Positions 27,097 through 35,139 are shown, counted from the stretch's first letter. The stretch: DNA of 64,000 nucleotides from Paracoccus liaowanqingii (GCF_004683865.2 NZ_CP040765.1:62001-126000); one strand, 5' to 3'. The notes: generated by a model not told the origin, from the letters alone. A program made the numbers and translations.

Positions 27097-27504
27097 TTAG
27101 GCCCGCGGAGGGCGGCGAAGTCCTTCGGAGACGGTCAGTTCCACCAGCGGGGCCGTACGGACGGCATCCAGAACCTGGCTGATCAGAAAAGCCTGGGCGA
27201 CATCGCTGGATGACAGGAACGCGGTCGCAGGGCAGGCATGGGCCTTGCAGTGCGAGCCATGTCCCTCGGAGGATGTATCTTCGTCATGCACATGGTCTTG
27301 AACCATCACCGCTGGTTCATGGACATGGTCGGAACCCCCTGCCCCGGAATGCTGGCCATGTCCGTCTGGTGCCTCGACTGATGCCGCTGTCAGCATCATC
27401 TCGCACTTCAGATCCATCGACGCGTTGCCAGCAGACACGGTGATGCCCATCGTGACCAAGGTCACGACGAAGAGCATAGCCAGCTGGCGCAGCACGTGGA
27501 TCAT
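27097..27504 (-). CDS. Small exported His/Cys-containing protein
   Basis: 135 residues, signal-like N-terminus ('LAMLFVVTLVTMGITVSAG'), a His/Met/Cys-rich middle ('GHGQHSGAGGSDHVHEP', 'HGSHCKAHACPATAFL') suited to metal binding, and the C-terminus 'GLRRPPRA'. It shares this end and layout with the proteins at 18193 and 29610. No named family recognised with certainty; DUF2946-like at best. Probably a periplasmic copper-binding protein. Confidence 0.6.
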   Translation of the reverse strand: MIHVLRQLAMLFVVTLVTMGITVSAGNASMDLKCEMMLTAASVEAPDGHGQHSGAGGSDHVHEPAVMVQDHVHDEDTSSEGHGSHCKAHACPATAFLSSSDVAQAFLISQVLDAVRTAPLVELTVSEGLRRPPRA

Positions 27505-27668
27505 GAGTGATGTCTATTGGGGTCAAAGTTCCACATCAATGGATTTCGAGAGGCTCACGCACGAATGTTACCCTCTCGGCAGGATGTTGCTGCTTCGCGA
27601 AATGCTGCTGCAAATACCATAGAGTGCCGGCTGCAGTTGCTGCAGATCGAACGTGATCATTCAGAGCC

Positions 27669-28202
27669 CTACGCATAAAGCATCACTGGTACACCCGGCT
27701 GCAGCATTGCGTAGACATCCTCGATTTCCTGATCGGTGAGGGCAAGGCACCCAGCTGTCCAATCGCGGTTGCGTGGTGCAAGGGCGTTCCCCTCCGGGCC
27801 TCGCCCGTGGAACATGATGTCGCTCCCGGCACTACGACCAAACTGTGCGGCGTAAGCCTTGTCCTGTTCGTTTGGGTAGGAGATACCGACAGACAGGTGA
27901 TACCTGCTGCGCGGGTTGAAGCGGTCGATGAAATACAGCCCCTCGGGCGTCTTTCCGTCGCCTTCGAACTGCTTGTGACCGACCGGCTGGTTGCCCAGCC
28001 CAAAATCATAGGACCGCAATACAGTCTGGCCGTTCAGCAGATGCATCCGGCGTTGGCCCTTGTAGACAGCCACCTGTGTTACCGGCGGGCCGGAGTATCG
28101 CTTGAATTGCGGTGCAGGGGCCGAGCCGGGCCCTGACGATCCGCATGCAGCAAGGGATGCGAGCATAGCCAACGACGCATGTCGGCGATTAAAGGTCATC
28201 AT
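27669..28202 (-). CDS. L,D-transpeptidase (YkuD-type) lipoprotein
   Basis: 177 residues with a lipobox ('AMLASLAACGSS'). The YkuD domain shows 'VAVYKGQRRMHLLNGQTVLRSYDFGLG', 'KTPEGLYFIDRFNPRSRYHLSVGISYPN' and the active site 'IMFHGRGPEGN' followed by 'RDWTAGCLALTDQEIEDVY', with the catalytic Cys in TAGC. Such enzymes make 3-3 peptidoglycan cross-links or attach lipoproteins to the wall. In copper islands LD-transpeptidases are thought to support wall integrity because they are copper-sensitive; this role is inference. Confidence 0.87.
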   Translation of the reverse strand: MMTFNRRHASLAMLASLAACGSSGPGSAPAPQFKRYSGPPVTQVAVYKGQRRMHLLNGQTVLRSYDFGLGNQPVGHKQFEGDGKTPEGLYFIDRFNPRSRYHLSVGISYPNEQDKAYAAQFGRSAGSDIMFHGRGPEGNALAPRNRDWTAGCLALTDQEIEDVYAMLQPGVPVMLYA

Positions 28203-28228
28203 AGAGAGAGCTCCTTGGAGATCATGCT

Positions 28229-28705
28229 TCAGGCCGGCGCAGCGGCGTATCGGTTGAAGATCGTATAGCTTCCATCCTTGAGCACGAGCAGGACATCATA
28301 AGCCTCACGGCGGCTTTCCGGGCCCATTCCGGGGCTGCCATAGGGCATGCCCGGAACGGCCAGGCCAAGGGCGTCAGGGCGCTCTTGAAGCAGTTTGCGG
28401 ATATCGGTGGCTGGAACATGTCCTTCCACAAAATAGCCCTCGACCGACCCGGTGTGACAGGACGTCATGTCGATGGGAACGCCGAGATCGATCTTGTGCT
28501 GCATGAGAAGCGTGCCGAAACGCTCCTCACTCGTGACCTGAAAGCCGGCATTCTGAAGGTGCTTTGTCCATTGCCGACAGCATTCGCACCCCCTGCCCTC
28601 CACGACATGAATGGCGGGGGATACGACGGGCAGCTGCCCAAATGCAGGCAGTGCGGTCACGGCGGCGGCGGCACATAACACGAAGCGACGGGTGATGAGG
28701 TTCAA
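28229..28705 (-). CDS. DUF411 family periplasmic metal-binding protein (second copy)
   Basis: 158 residues from a TTG start at 28705, chosen because GGGAGGATC lies at the right distance before it and a signal peptide ('TRRFVLCAAAAVTALPAFGQ') follows at once; longer frames upstream have no start signal. The DUF411 motifs are intact: 'GRGCECCRQWTKHLQNAGF', 'MTSCHTGSVEGYFVEGHVPATDI', 'ALGLAVPGMPYGSPGM', 'YTIFNRY'. It is a paralogue of the protein at 21609 and should bind copper in the periplasm. Confidence 0.87.
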   Translation of the reverse strand: MNLITRRFVLCAAAAVTALPAFGQLPVVSPAIHVVEGRGCECCRQWTKHLQNAGFQVTSEERFGTLLMQHKIDLGVPIDMTSCHTGSVEGYFVEGHVPATDIRKLLQERPDALGLAVPGMPYGSPGMGPESRREAYDVLLVLKDGSYTIFNRYAAAPA

Positions 28706-28766
28706 CGCCGATCCTCCCAGCAAAGGTGGCCAGGGACCGCCGATTGGCTTGTGGATTTTGCTGCGA

Positions 28767-29246
28767 TCATTCTTCGGGTCCCTCACGGTCGGAGACCTCG
28801 GCCTGATACTCGTATTGGCGCTTGGGCCATGTGCTTTTGATGTAGGCCAAGGTGGCGCGGATTTCTGCATCCGTCAGAACGCCATCGAAGGCCGGCATGT
28901 CGCTTTCGTAGCCAGGCACGACACCACTGACCCCCAGCTTGGTCAGCGTGAAAAGCTGACTGTCGGAGTGGTGCCATGTATGCCCTGTTTCGTCATGGGG
29001 CGGTGCCGGCATCCGCCCGCTCTCCAGCGTACGTTTCCAGTCTGGCTGTCCTTCCAGATCCGGGCCGTGGCATGACGCGCAATTTTGCGCGTATAGTTCT
29101 TTTCCTTGTGCGATCTCTTGCGCGGTTACGGGGACGCCCAGAAAAGCCACTTCAGCCCTTTCGGACCGATTGACCTGGGCGAAAGCTGCCGCGGTCGCTA
29201 CACCGGCAAATGACAGGCCGGCGAGCATCATGGCACGCACTCTCAT
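28767..29246 (-). CDS. c-type cytochrome (monohaem)
   Basis: 159 residues from ATG 29246, which overlaps the small membrane-protein stop (ATGA). A signal peptide is followed by the haem site 'NCASCHGPDLEGQ' and the distal Met in 'YESDMPAFDGVLTDAEIRATLAYIKSTWP', the standard class I cytochrome c pattern. It could take electrons from the copper-oxidising proteins of the cluster. Confidence 0.9.
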   Translation of the reverse strand: MRVRAMMLAGLSFAGVATAAAFAQVNRSERAEVAFLGVPVTAQEIAQGKELYAQNCASCHGPDLEGQPDWKRTLESGRMPAPPHDETGHTWHHSDSQLFTLTKLGVSGVVPGYESDMPAFDGVLTDAEIRATLAYIKSTWPKRQYEYQAEVSDREGPEE

Positions 29247-29371
29247 GCCGGTCCCCGCAGGTACTTGAGAAGGGCGGCTATGCCCAGGAACAGGATAGCC
29301 AGGACGAGAAGCGCAAAGAGTCCGCAGCCCAGCATCATCATGCCCGCCATGGGGCTATTCATCATTGTCAT
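29243..29371 (-). CDS. Small single-helix membrane protein, 42 residues
   Basis: ATG at 29371 with GGAGGG eight bases before it. The product begins 'MTMMNSPMAGMMMLGCG', then has one hydrophobic helix ('LFALLVLAILFLGIAALLKYL'-type residues) and ends 'RGPA'. Met-rich N-terminus plus one helix is a common layout for tiny proteins in copper islands. It overlaps the cytochrome c gene by four bases, so the two are co-translated. Confidence 0.65.
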   Translation of the reverse strand: MTMMNSPMAGMMMLGCGLFALLVLAILFLGIAALLKYLRGPA

Positions 29372-29609
29372 GCCATTGCCCTCCACAGAGGGTGGTCAAG
29401 CCATTCTTCGCAAGCGGCATTGACCGCAGAAATCTCAGGGGAAAACTGAGTGTGTAAAGCTGCATGCAAACTTTGCTGCATAGGACACCTGACTATCTGG
29501 ATTTGAAACGGGACTGCCGATCTGAAGGGATTCAGCAGTCCTGGCGGCGAACGAGCTCAAGGGGACAAAACCTTGTGCGCAAGCGTCGCCTGCCGCGGCG
29601 GCAGTCAAA

Positions 29610-29951
29610 TCAGATGAATGGGCGTGGGGGGCTTCGTAACGGCAGCCAATTCAGGTCACTGAACATGATATCGCTAACCTGCCGCTTCGAAAGGCGCCGA
29701 GCGTGTCTGAGATCAGAGGTCTGAAATTCAGGAACCGTGACGAAGCCCCCCGCCGCACAGATCAGATTGCAGCCCGCCGTTCCAATTTCACCCCTGTCGC
29801 TGCAATCTAGGCATTCTGACATGCCGAAATGTGCCATTGCCATCATGCCGTCATCGGGCACTGACGCGGCAGTCGCCGGCGCGGGCATCATCGATCCAAC
29901 CGCAAATACGGTGAAGGCGACAAGAAACAGGGCCCGCAGATAGTTCTTCAT
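29610..29951 (-). CDS. Small exported Cys-containing protein
   Basis: 113 residues from ATG 29951. Signal peptide 'RALFLVAFTVFAVGSMMPAPATAAS', then 'HFGMSECLDCSDRGEIGTAGCNLICAAGG' with four Cys, and the C-terminus 'DLNWLPLRSPPRPFI'. Together with the proteins at 18193 and 27097 it forms a group of small exported proteins with metal-type residues and a Pro-Pro-Arg end. This layout is close to DUF2946-like proteins. Function unknown. Confidence 0.6.
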   Translation of the reverse strand: MKNYLRALFLVAFTVFAVGSMMPAPATAASVPDDGMMAMAHFGMSECLDCSDRGEIGTAGCNLICAAGGFVTVPEFQTSDLRHARRLSKRQVSDIMFSDLNWLPLRSPPRPFI

Positions 29952-30086
29952 GACTATCGAGTTAGCGGCATGCTGCAGAAAAATCCATGACAAGATGATC
30001 GCTTTGCCGTGACCGGAACAGGATGGATCTGACCGGGACACTGGCGCTGAGCCGACGCCCGCCCTCGTGTTTCGACCGATCGCTTA

Positions 30087-30362
30087 TCAGGGCCACATCT
30101 GCGCGGCATGCAGCACGCGAAGGATCGTCACGACAGACGGCGTCTCAGCATAGATGACAATGTAGTTCGGGCGAACGACCAATTCACGTGTTCCTTGAAC
30201 GCGTCCTGACCGGCAGCGCTTGGGATGCATTGGAAGTTGCGAAACCTTTCCCTGAATTTCCTCCATCAGAGAAAGAGCAGCATCAGGATTGTCATCCGAG
30301 ATATAGTCGACAATTGCCATGAGGTCGGCGACCGCGAAGGCTTTCCATTCGAGTTCAGGCAC
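30087..30362 (-). CDS. RelE/ParE-family toxin
   Basis: 91 residues. 'AVADLMAIVDYISDDNPDAALSLMEEIQGKVSQLPMHPKRCRSGRVQGTRELVVRPNYIVIYAETPSVVTILRVLHAAQMWP' has the ParE/RelE order: helix hairpin, 'GxRELVV..NYIVIY' strand, and 'ILRVLHAAQ.WP' at the end. The antitoxin gene overlaps upstream by eight bases. Whether it cuts mRNA or hits gyrase cannot be told from sequence. Confidence 0.9.
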   Translation of the reverse strand: MPELEWKAFAVADLMAIVDYISDDNPDAALSLMEEIQGKVSQLPMHPKRCRSGRVQGTRELVVRPNYIVIYAETPSVVTILRVLHAAQMWP

Positions 30363-30648
30363 CCCGTTTGCCGTCGATCAATGCCCGGGCGTCGCGAATG
30401 ACCTGGTCATGTGGAACGCCAGCTCGAGTGTCTGTCAGCGCTTCCTGCACCTTCGCCCGGAACCAGCTATCATAGCTTTCAGGATTTGCAGTCAGACCGG
30501 CCGGCAGTCCCCCTTCAGCAGCCACACGGGTCAGCAGGATACGGACTGCGTCTGATAGGGTCAGGCCTACACCTGCCAGTGCGCTACTGGCCTGTGCCTT
30601 GAGATGATCGTCCACACGGACATGCAGCATCGAGGTATGCGTGGGCAT
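30355..30648 (-). CDS. RelB/DinJ-family antitoxin
   Basis: 97 residues. The N-terminal ribbon-helix-helix is 'MLHVRVDDHLKAQASSALAGVGLTLSDAVRILLTRVAAEGGLP', a clear DinJ/RelB signature; the C-terminal part binds the toxin. The gene is upstream of and overlaps relE, and a perfect palindrome precedes its start, so the pair is probably autoregulated. Confidence 0.9.
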   Translation of the reverse strand: MPTHTSMLHVRVDDHLKAQASSALAGVGLTLSDAVRILLTRVAAEGGLPAGLTANPESYDSWFRAKVQEALTDTRAGVPHDQVIRDARALIDGKRGA

Positions 30649-30660
30649 TCAAGCCTCCTG

Positions 30661-30680
30661 TGTATCTCATATGAGATACA
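30661..30680. promoter_or_regulatory. Perfect 20-bp palindrome, toxin-antitoxin operator
   Basis: TGTATCTCATATGAGATACA equals its reverse complement and begins twelve bases before the antitoxin start on the minus strand, the expected place for DinJ/RelB binding. Confidence 0.8.
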
Positions 30681-31115
30681 CAATGACATAGGAGGATCAA
30701 GACTTGTTTGGCCTTAACTGGCTCAGCAGTGTGGAATGCAGCTTCAAGAATGAGACGGAAGGCATTGTAGCGTCAAAAATTATTGCTTTTATCCCCGATA
30801 TTACCCCCGAAAAACGTGGATAAGTTCTCAGCGTCCGGTGGCTGCGTGATGATGGCCGAGGTTAACGTCAACCAAGGTGCGTCAGCAGAGCTGGTCAGGC
30901 CAAGAGACCGAATATTAAGTCGCTGTCAGAAAAACGAGGGTTTTTCTTGCAGCTTCCCATCGACACAAGCTGCCTGATCCCTGCCCCGTATGCTGGACAC
31001 AGTGCACGAACTGCAAGGGGTGCTGATTTGGCTTCGGTTGCTGATGGACGCCATAGACCTCGAGACCTTATTAGAGATTAGAGGGCCCAGACTACGTCGT
31101 TCACGCAGCAACAAG
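30681..31115. other. Intergenic region with a possible small gene split by IS256
   Basis: No complete gene. A plus-strand frame starts at ATG 30990 ('MLDTVHELQGVLIWLRLLMD ... RLRRSRSNK'), runs into the IS256 element at 31116, and continues in frame after the element from 32525 ('VNRLDLCHRLFP', stop at about 32560). If real, it is a ~54-residue protein broken by the insertion. No family recognised. The rest of the region holds nothing I can support. Confidence 0.35.
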
Positions 31116-32515
31116 GAGCTATGCGGGATTTTGGGTGACGCGGCCTGATCAAGCGGCGCGGCTTTCGTTGGCGTCCTGCTCGGCGACACCGTCAGTGAAC
31201 TTGACGCCTTCGACGACGAGAGGCAACTGGTTTGCGCCCTTCAGTCGTCGCCATTTCTTCGCTGCGGCCTGAACCAGCTTGAACACCATCAGCTTCGCTG
31301 TCTTCTGAGACAACGCGCCTTTGGTTCGGACGGTGCGATGGCGGACGGTCGCGAAGACGCTCTCGATCGGGTTGGACGTGCGCAGGTGGTCCCAGTGAGC
31401 GGCCGGGAAGTCGTAGAAGGCCAGCAGTGCCTCTCGATCCTTGGTCAGGCAGGCGACGGCTTTCTCGTATTTCACGCCATACTTCTCGACGAAGGTATTG
31501 ACGGCGGTCTCTGCCGCCGCGCGGGTCGCGGCTTGCCAGATCTCCCGCAGGTCAGTCTTCACCGCCGGGTGCATCGACTTCGGAAGCTTGTTCAGGACGT
31601 TGGACACCTTGTGGGTCCAACAGCGTTGGTGGCGCGTGTCGGGGAAGATCTCATCCAGCGCCTTCCAGAAGCCAAGGGCACCATCTCCGACCGCGAGGTC
31701 CGGTGGCGCCGAGAGGCCGCGGGCCCTGAGGTCGACCAGCAGTTCATGCCAGCTCTGCGCGCTCTCGCGGACCCCAACCTGGAACCCCAGCAGCTCCTTC
31801 TTCCCTTCCGGCGTCGCCCCGATGATCACCAGCATGCACTCGGCCTGCGGCTCCATCCGGGCCTGCAGATACACGCCGTCGGCCCAGACATAGACGTAGC
31901 GCCGGGCCGAGAGGTTTCGGCGTTGCCAGCGGTCATGTTCTGCTTGCCACTCGCCCGTGAGCCGCGAGATCGCTCCTGGCGACAGGTTGGGCGCATCCGG
32001 ACCGACCAGCGCGCTCAGAGCCTCCTGGAAGTCTCCAGTCGAGACGCCGCGCAAGTAGAGGACCGGAAGCAGAGCATCAAGGCTAGGCGAACGGCGCGCC
32101 CACTTCGGAAGAATGCGCGAATTGAACCGGATCTTGTCCTCCGGCGGCGCATCAGCTGCCCGGTCGCGCACCTTCTGTCTCTGCACCGGGATAGGGCCGA
32201 TCCCGGTCTGGATGTTCCGCTCAGGGCCGGTGCCGTGGTGGACAACGCGCTGCCTGCCATCGGGCAGGCGCTCCTCAGCAAACTGCGCGACAAAACTCGC
32301 GGCCTCAGCCCTGAGTGCCGCTGCCAGCATCTGCCGGGCGCCGTCGCGTGCAATCTCGGTGAGTGGATCAACGACAGATCCGGGCTGGTGAAGCGGGGTG
32401 ATCGTGATATCATCTTCCAAGGCGTATCGCTCCTTCGGGAGGTTCTGGCAGGCTTTGACACCCACCACGATACGCCGCCTTCTCAGACCCCATCACCCAA
32501 AATCGGCCATAGCTC
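31116..32515 (-). mobile_element. IS256-family element, copy 1 (1400 bp)
   Basis: Imperfect terminal inverted repeats: GAGCTATGCGGGATTTTGGG at the left end, and GAGCTATGGCCGATTTTGGG read inward from the right end. It is flanked by 9-bp direct repeats AGCAACAAG at 31107-31115 and 32516-32524, so it inserted cleanly. The transposase encoded is the same, residue for residue, as that of copy 2 at 58803-60202, which has the opposite orientation. Confidence 0.93.
31149..32468 (-). CDS. IS256-family (mutator-type) transposase, copy 1
   Basis: 439 residues from GTG 32468; a TTG sixteen codons in, after GGAGCG, is an alternative start. Mutator-type features: 'ILPKWARRSPSLDALLPVLYLRGVSTGDFQEAL', the DDE-region 'YVWADGVYLQARME', 'VGDGALGFWKALDEIFPDTRHQRCWTHKVSNVLNKLPK', and 'LRTSNPIESVFATVRHRTVRTKGALS' with the catalytic Glu in NPIES. 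The frame is intact and likely functional. Confidence 0.94.
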   Translation of the reverse strand: MVGVKACQNLPKERYALEDDITITPLHQPGSVVDPLTEIARDGARQMLAAALRAEAASFVAQFAEERLPDGRQRVVHHGTGPERNIQTGIGPIPVQRQKVRDRAADAPPEDKIRFNSRILPKWARRSPSLDALLPVLYLRGVSTGDFQEALSALVGPDAPNLSPGAISRLTGEWQAEHDRWQRRNLSARRYVYVWADGVYLQARMEPQAECMLVIIGATPEGKKELLGFQVGVRESAQSWHELLVDLRARGLSAPPDLAVGDGALGFWKALDEIFPDTRHQRCWTHKVSNVLNKLPKSMHPAVKTDLREIWQAATRAAAETAVNTFVEKYGVKYEKAVACLTKDREALLAFYDFPAAHWDHLRTSNPIESVFATVRHRTVRTKGALSQKTAKLMVFKLVQAAAKKWRRLKGANQLPLVVEGVKFTDGVAEQDANESRAA

Positions 32516-32722
32516 AGCAACAAGGTCAATAGGTTGGATTTATGTCATCGTCTTTTTCCATGAAACCCCAGACCTGATCGCTTCTGGCGGCATGATCATG
32601 ATTGTTGGTGCAGGAGTGTTGTCCCTTCGCCGATGAGCGGCAGCTTGTCCCGCAAAGCTGCCGGTCAGCCGTTGCGTCCGTGTGAGCGCTATGCGGGACC
32701 TTCCGGCCATTCGCCGCAGGTA

Positions 32723-32958
<236 letters not shown>

Positions 32959-33008
32959 TGGATCGTTAACGTCTAGGCCGATGAGCGGCCATCTTGCTAA
33001 GTCCACAA

Positions 33009-33025
33009 ATAGGGGATACCCCTAT
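33009..33025. promoter_or_regulatory. Inverted repeat at the dmeR start, RcnR-type operator
   Basis: ATAGGGG-ATA-CCCCTAT: perfect 7-bp arms around a 3-base centre. It ends five bases before the preferred dmeR start (33030) and covers an earlier ATG at 33024. The G-tract dyad is the kind bound by RcnR/DmeR repressors. Confidence 0.78.
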
Positions 33026-33029
33026 GCCT

Positions 33030-33308
33030 ATGGGACATACGATCAAGAACAAGGCGGCCCTGCTGGCGCGTGTGCGGCGCCTCAAGGGGCAGATAGACGC
33101 GATCGAGCGCATGCTTGATGAGGACGCGCCCTGCGCCGAGGTGGTGAACCTCGTGGCATCCGTCCGCGGTGCCATATCGGGGCTGACGGCGGAACTGATC
33201 GAGGATCACGTCCGCAACCATGTCGCCGATCCCGAGACGGATACCGATCCGAACCGAGCCAAAGCGGCAGGCGAATTGATCGCCGTCATCAGGACCTATC
33301 TCAAATGA
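33030..33308 (+). CDS. dmeR: DmeR, RcnR/CsoR-family Ni/Co-responsive repressor
   Basis: 92 residues. With the start at ATG 33030 ('MGHTIKNKAALLARVRRLKGQ') the ligand residues fall at His3, Cys35, His60 and His64, exactly the numbering of RcnR, which argues for this start over ATG 33024. The helical core 'GQIDAIERMLDEDAPCAEVVNLVASVRGAISGLTAELIEDHVRNHV' is CsoR/RcnR-like. It is followed by dmeF with a 4-base overlap. It should repress dmeRF until Ni(II) or Co(II) binds. Confidence 0.88.
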   Translation: MGHTIKNKAALLARVRRLKGQIDAIERMLDEDAPCAEVVNLVASVRGAISGLTAELIEDHVRNHVADPETDTDPNRAKAAGELIAVIRTYLK

Positions 33309-34234
33309 CCGATGCCAGCCGCTTTGCCGCCCCGCATGAGCATGTCTTTCTGGGGCAGGATCATCACCGCAACGAGCGGCGCACCTGGGCCGTAATTGCC
33401 ATCACGACGGCGATGATGGTGATCGAAATCACCGCCGGCACGGTCTTTGGTTCGATGGCGTTGGTGGCGGACGGCTGGCACATGGCAACGCACGCCGCTG
33501 CCTTGCTGATCGCGGCGCTCGCCTATCGCTTCGCCCGGCGCAGGGCCGATGACAGGCGCTTTACGTTCGGGACGGGCAAGCTGGGCGATCTTGCCGGGTT
33601 CGGCAGCGCGGTCATTCTGGCAGTGATTGCGCTGCTGATCGGATGGGAGAGCTTTCAGCGTCTCGTCAACCCGGTGGCAATCAGCTTCGGCCAGGCCATT
33701 GCCGTGGCTGTCATCGGGCTGATCGTCAATCTGGGCTGCGCGTGGCTCTTGCGTGACGATCACGGCCATGATCACAGCCATAAGCACACTCATGAGCATG
33801 GGCACGGTCATCGGGACAATAATCTGCGCGCAGCTTACCTGCACGTCCTGGCCGATGCGCTGACGTCGGTTCTGGCAATCATTGCACTGGTGGTGGGCAG
33901 CCAGTCCGGCTGGCTGTGGATGGACCCTCTGATGGGCATTGTTGGCGGACTGGTCATCGCACGCTGGTCCTGGGGACTGATCCGCGACTCTGGTCGGGGA
34001 CTCCTGGACTATGTTCCCGAGGACGAAGACCTTCCTGAGGAAATCCGCGAGGCCATCGAGATCAGCGGCGACCGGATCGTGGACCTGCATGTCTGGCAGT
34101 TGGGCCCGGGGCATCATGGTGCAACCCTGTCCATCGTCAGCGATGCGCCGCAAGACGTCAGCACCTATCGGGCCCGGTTGGCGCATATCCACGATCTGTC
34201 GCACCTGACGATCGAGGTGACCCGGCCCGGCTGA
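33305..34234 (+). CDS. dmeF: DmeF, cation diffusion facilitator for Co/Ni
   Basis: 309 residues with six transmembrane helices. Helix 2 'GSMALVADGWHMATHAAALLIAALAYRFA' and helix 5 'LHVLADALTSVLAIIAL' carry the HxxxD metal sites of CDF transporters. Between helices 4 and 5 lies a His-rich loop ('DHGHDHSHKHTHEHGHGH'), typical of DmeF. The cytoplasmic end ('RIVDLHVWQLGPGHHGATLSIVS') is the CDF C-terminal domain. It exports Co(II)/Ni(II) and forms an operon with dmeR. Confidence 0.93.
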   Translation: MTDASRFAAPHEHVFLGQDHHRNERRTWAVIAITTAMMVIEITAGTVFGSMALVADGWHMATHAAALLIAALAYRFARRRADDRRFTFGTGKLGDLAGFGSAVILAVIALLIGWESFQRLVNPVAISFGQAIAVAVIGLIVNLGCAWLLRDDHGHDHSHKHTHEHGHGHRDNNLRAAYLHVLADALTSVLAIIALVVGSQSGWLWMDPLMGIVGGLVIARWSWGLIRDSGRGLLDYVPEDEDLPEEIREAIEISGDRIVDLHVWQLGPGHHGATLSIVSDAPQDVSTYRARLAHIHDLSHLTIEVTRPG

Positions 34235-34238
34235 TCCC

Positions 34239-34535
34239 TCAGCCGAGCGGTATCCAGAAGACCTGCCCGTCCCCATCGGCAGCAAACAACCAGCCACTTT
34301 CCGTAGCCACAGCCAGTGTCTCGATGGCCGGTCCCTGCCTCTGCTTGATGATCTTCGGCACGGCATCGTCCTGCGCCTGCGACACCATGATCCGGCCATC
34401 GGCAAACCCGGCAAGGACCCGTCACGAGTGTTCTTTCATGGTGACAGACCTGCAAGGGCGCCTTTCCCATCGGTCCGGTGGCCCCGTCGAATGACCATAG
34501 GATCGCACTATCCGCCCCGGTCGTAGCGAGCTAGG
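34239..34535 (-). pseudogene. WD40-repeat protein, C-terminal fragment with frameshift
   Basis: The minus strand ends at TGA 34239-34241 with 'GFADGRIMVSQAQDDAVPK' and 'VATESGWLFAADGDGQVFWIPLG', plainly WD40 blades. Upstream, 'GADSAILWSFDGATGPMGKA' continues the repeat in another frame, the shift being near 34420-34430. Sequence before about 34535 is unrelated, so the N-terminal blades are lost. It is convergent with dmeF, five bases away. Confidence 0.7.
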
Positions 34536-34633
34536 GTCGCGTGCCGCACCAGGCCTAGCCTTAGAACGAAGCTGACCGCTACGTCAGCGTACCAGAATCG
34601 CGGAAATCAATGGGACGGGAACGGCGCATACGA

Positions 34634-34737
34634 ATGATCTCGACCGCCATCGAAACCTCCATCGTTTAATGGCAACGATTCAGATGATCAGGTCGAGGGA
34701 AGTCCCGTGCGAGTCGGAGCTCAGTGCCGTTGGTATA
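34634..34737 (-). mobile_element. Remnant of an IS630-family element end
   Basis: About 100 bases resemble the right end of the IS630 element at 57291-58449: the start 'ATGGCGGTCGAGATCAT' of the transposase gene, the spacer with 'GGCAACGATTCAGATGATCA', and the terminal repeat ending GTGCCGTTGGTATA. The rest of the element is gone. It marks the upstream border of the peptide cassette. Confidence 0.75.
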
Positions 34738-34986
34738 AGTACACGGCAAAATTCTATGCCATTTGGTCTAAAAGTATCCCATCTATTAAACATTCTCGCC
34801 ATGAGGTTACGTTGCTAACGCAACTTCTAGATGAAAAGCCCCAACGTGAATTAATTATAGCGAAGAATTAGGTTAAAAAATGCGAAGAAACCGCGATCAG
34901 AGCGAAATTTGAGTTTTCCTAGACGCTGACGTGTTCATTCTCAAAAACAGGAGGCCAATCCCTGGTCTCTGTGAGGAGAAAAGCAA
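34738..34986 (+). promoter_or_regulatory. AT-rich leader region of the peptide cassette
   Basis: Clearly more AT-rich than the neighbouring DNA. It contains nested dyads: GTTA (34806-34809) with TAAC (34816-34819), and GTTGC (34811-34815) with GCAAC (34820-34824), a plausible binding site for the cassette's own response regulator. GAGGAG at 34973-34978 is the ribosome binding site of the peptide gene. No exact -35/-10 pair can be chosen with confidence. Confidence 0.4.
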
Positions 34987-35139
34987 ATGCGTGATCTCAA
35001 AACGGAAGAGCTCGAAAGCGTTTACGGTGCCGGGAGCCGCGGTCGTCGTCGTCGCAAGCACCGCAAAGCACGTCGTCGCGATGCCAGCAATAGCAATAGC
35101 AATAGCAATAGCCGTAGCCGGAGCAATAGCAATAGCTGA
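34987..35139 (+). CDS. Precursor peptide with double-glycine-type leader, Arg-rich and (Asn-Ser)n core
   Basis: 50 residues, ATG at 34987 after GAGGAG. The N-terminus 'MRDLKTEELESVYGAG' has the form of colicin-V-type leaders (MR.L...EL.SV.GG), with a Gly-Ala-Gly in place of Gly-Gly. Cleavage after Gly14-Ala15 (or Ala15-Gly16) would release about 35 residues. The core has two halves: 'SRGRRRRKHRKARRRDA', strongly basic, and an Asn-Ser repeat 'SNSNSNSNSRSRSNSNS' encoded by the hexamer AGCAAT. A C39 exporter follows in the same operon. It may be a bacteriocin or a signal peptide. Ser-rich tails are modification sites in class IIb microcins; modification here is only a guess. No known family matches the core. 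Confidence 0.75.
   Translation: MRDLKTEELESVYGAGSRGRRRRKHRKARRRDASNSNSNSNSRSRSNSNS

Noticed and set aside
33296..34414. Long minus-strand frame of 372 codons opposite dmeF
   Set aside because: Shadow of the high-GC dmeF gene; composition lacks any family resemblance, while dmeF is a clear CDF transporter.
35090..35136. Short regular repeat that could be taken for a CRISPR-like array
   Set aside because: The unit is six bases, without spacers, and lies inside a coding frame.
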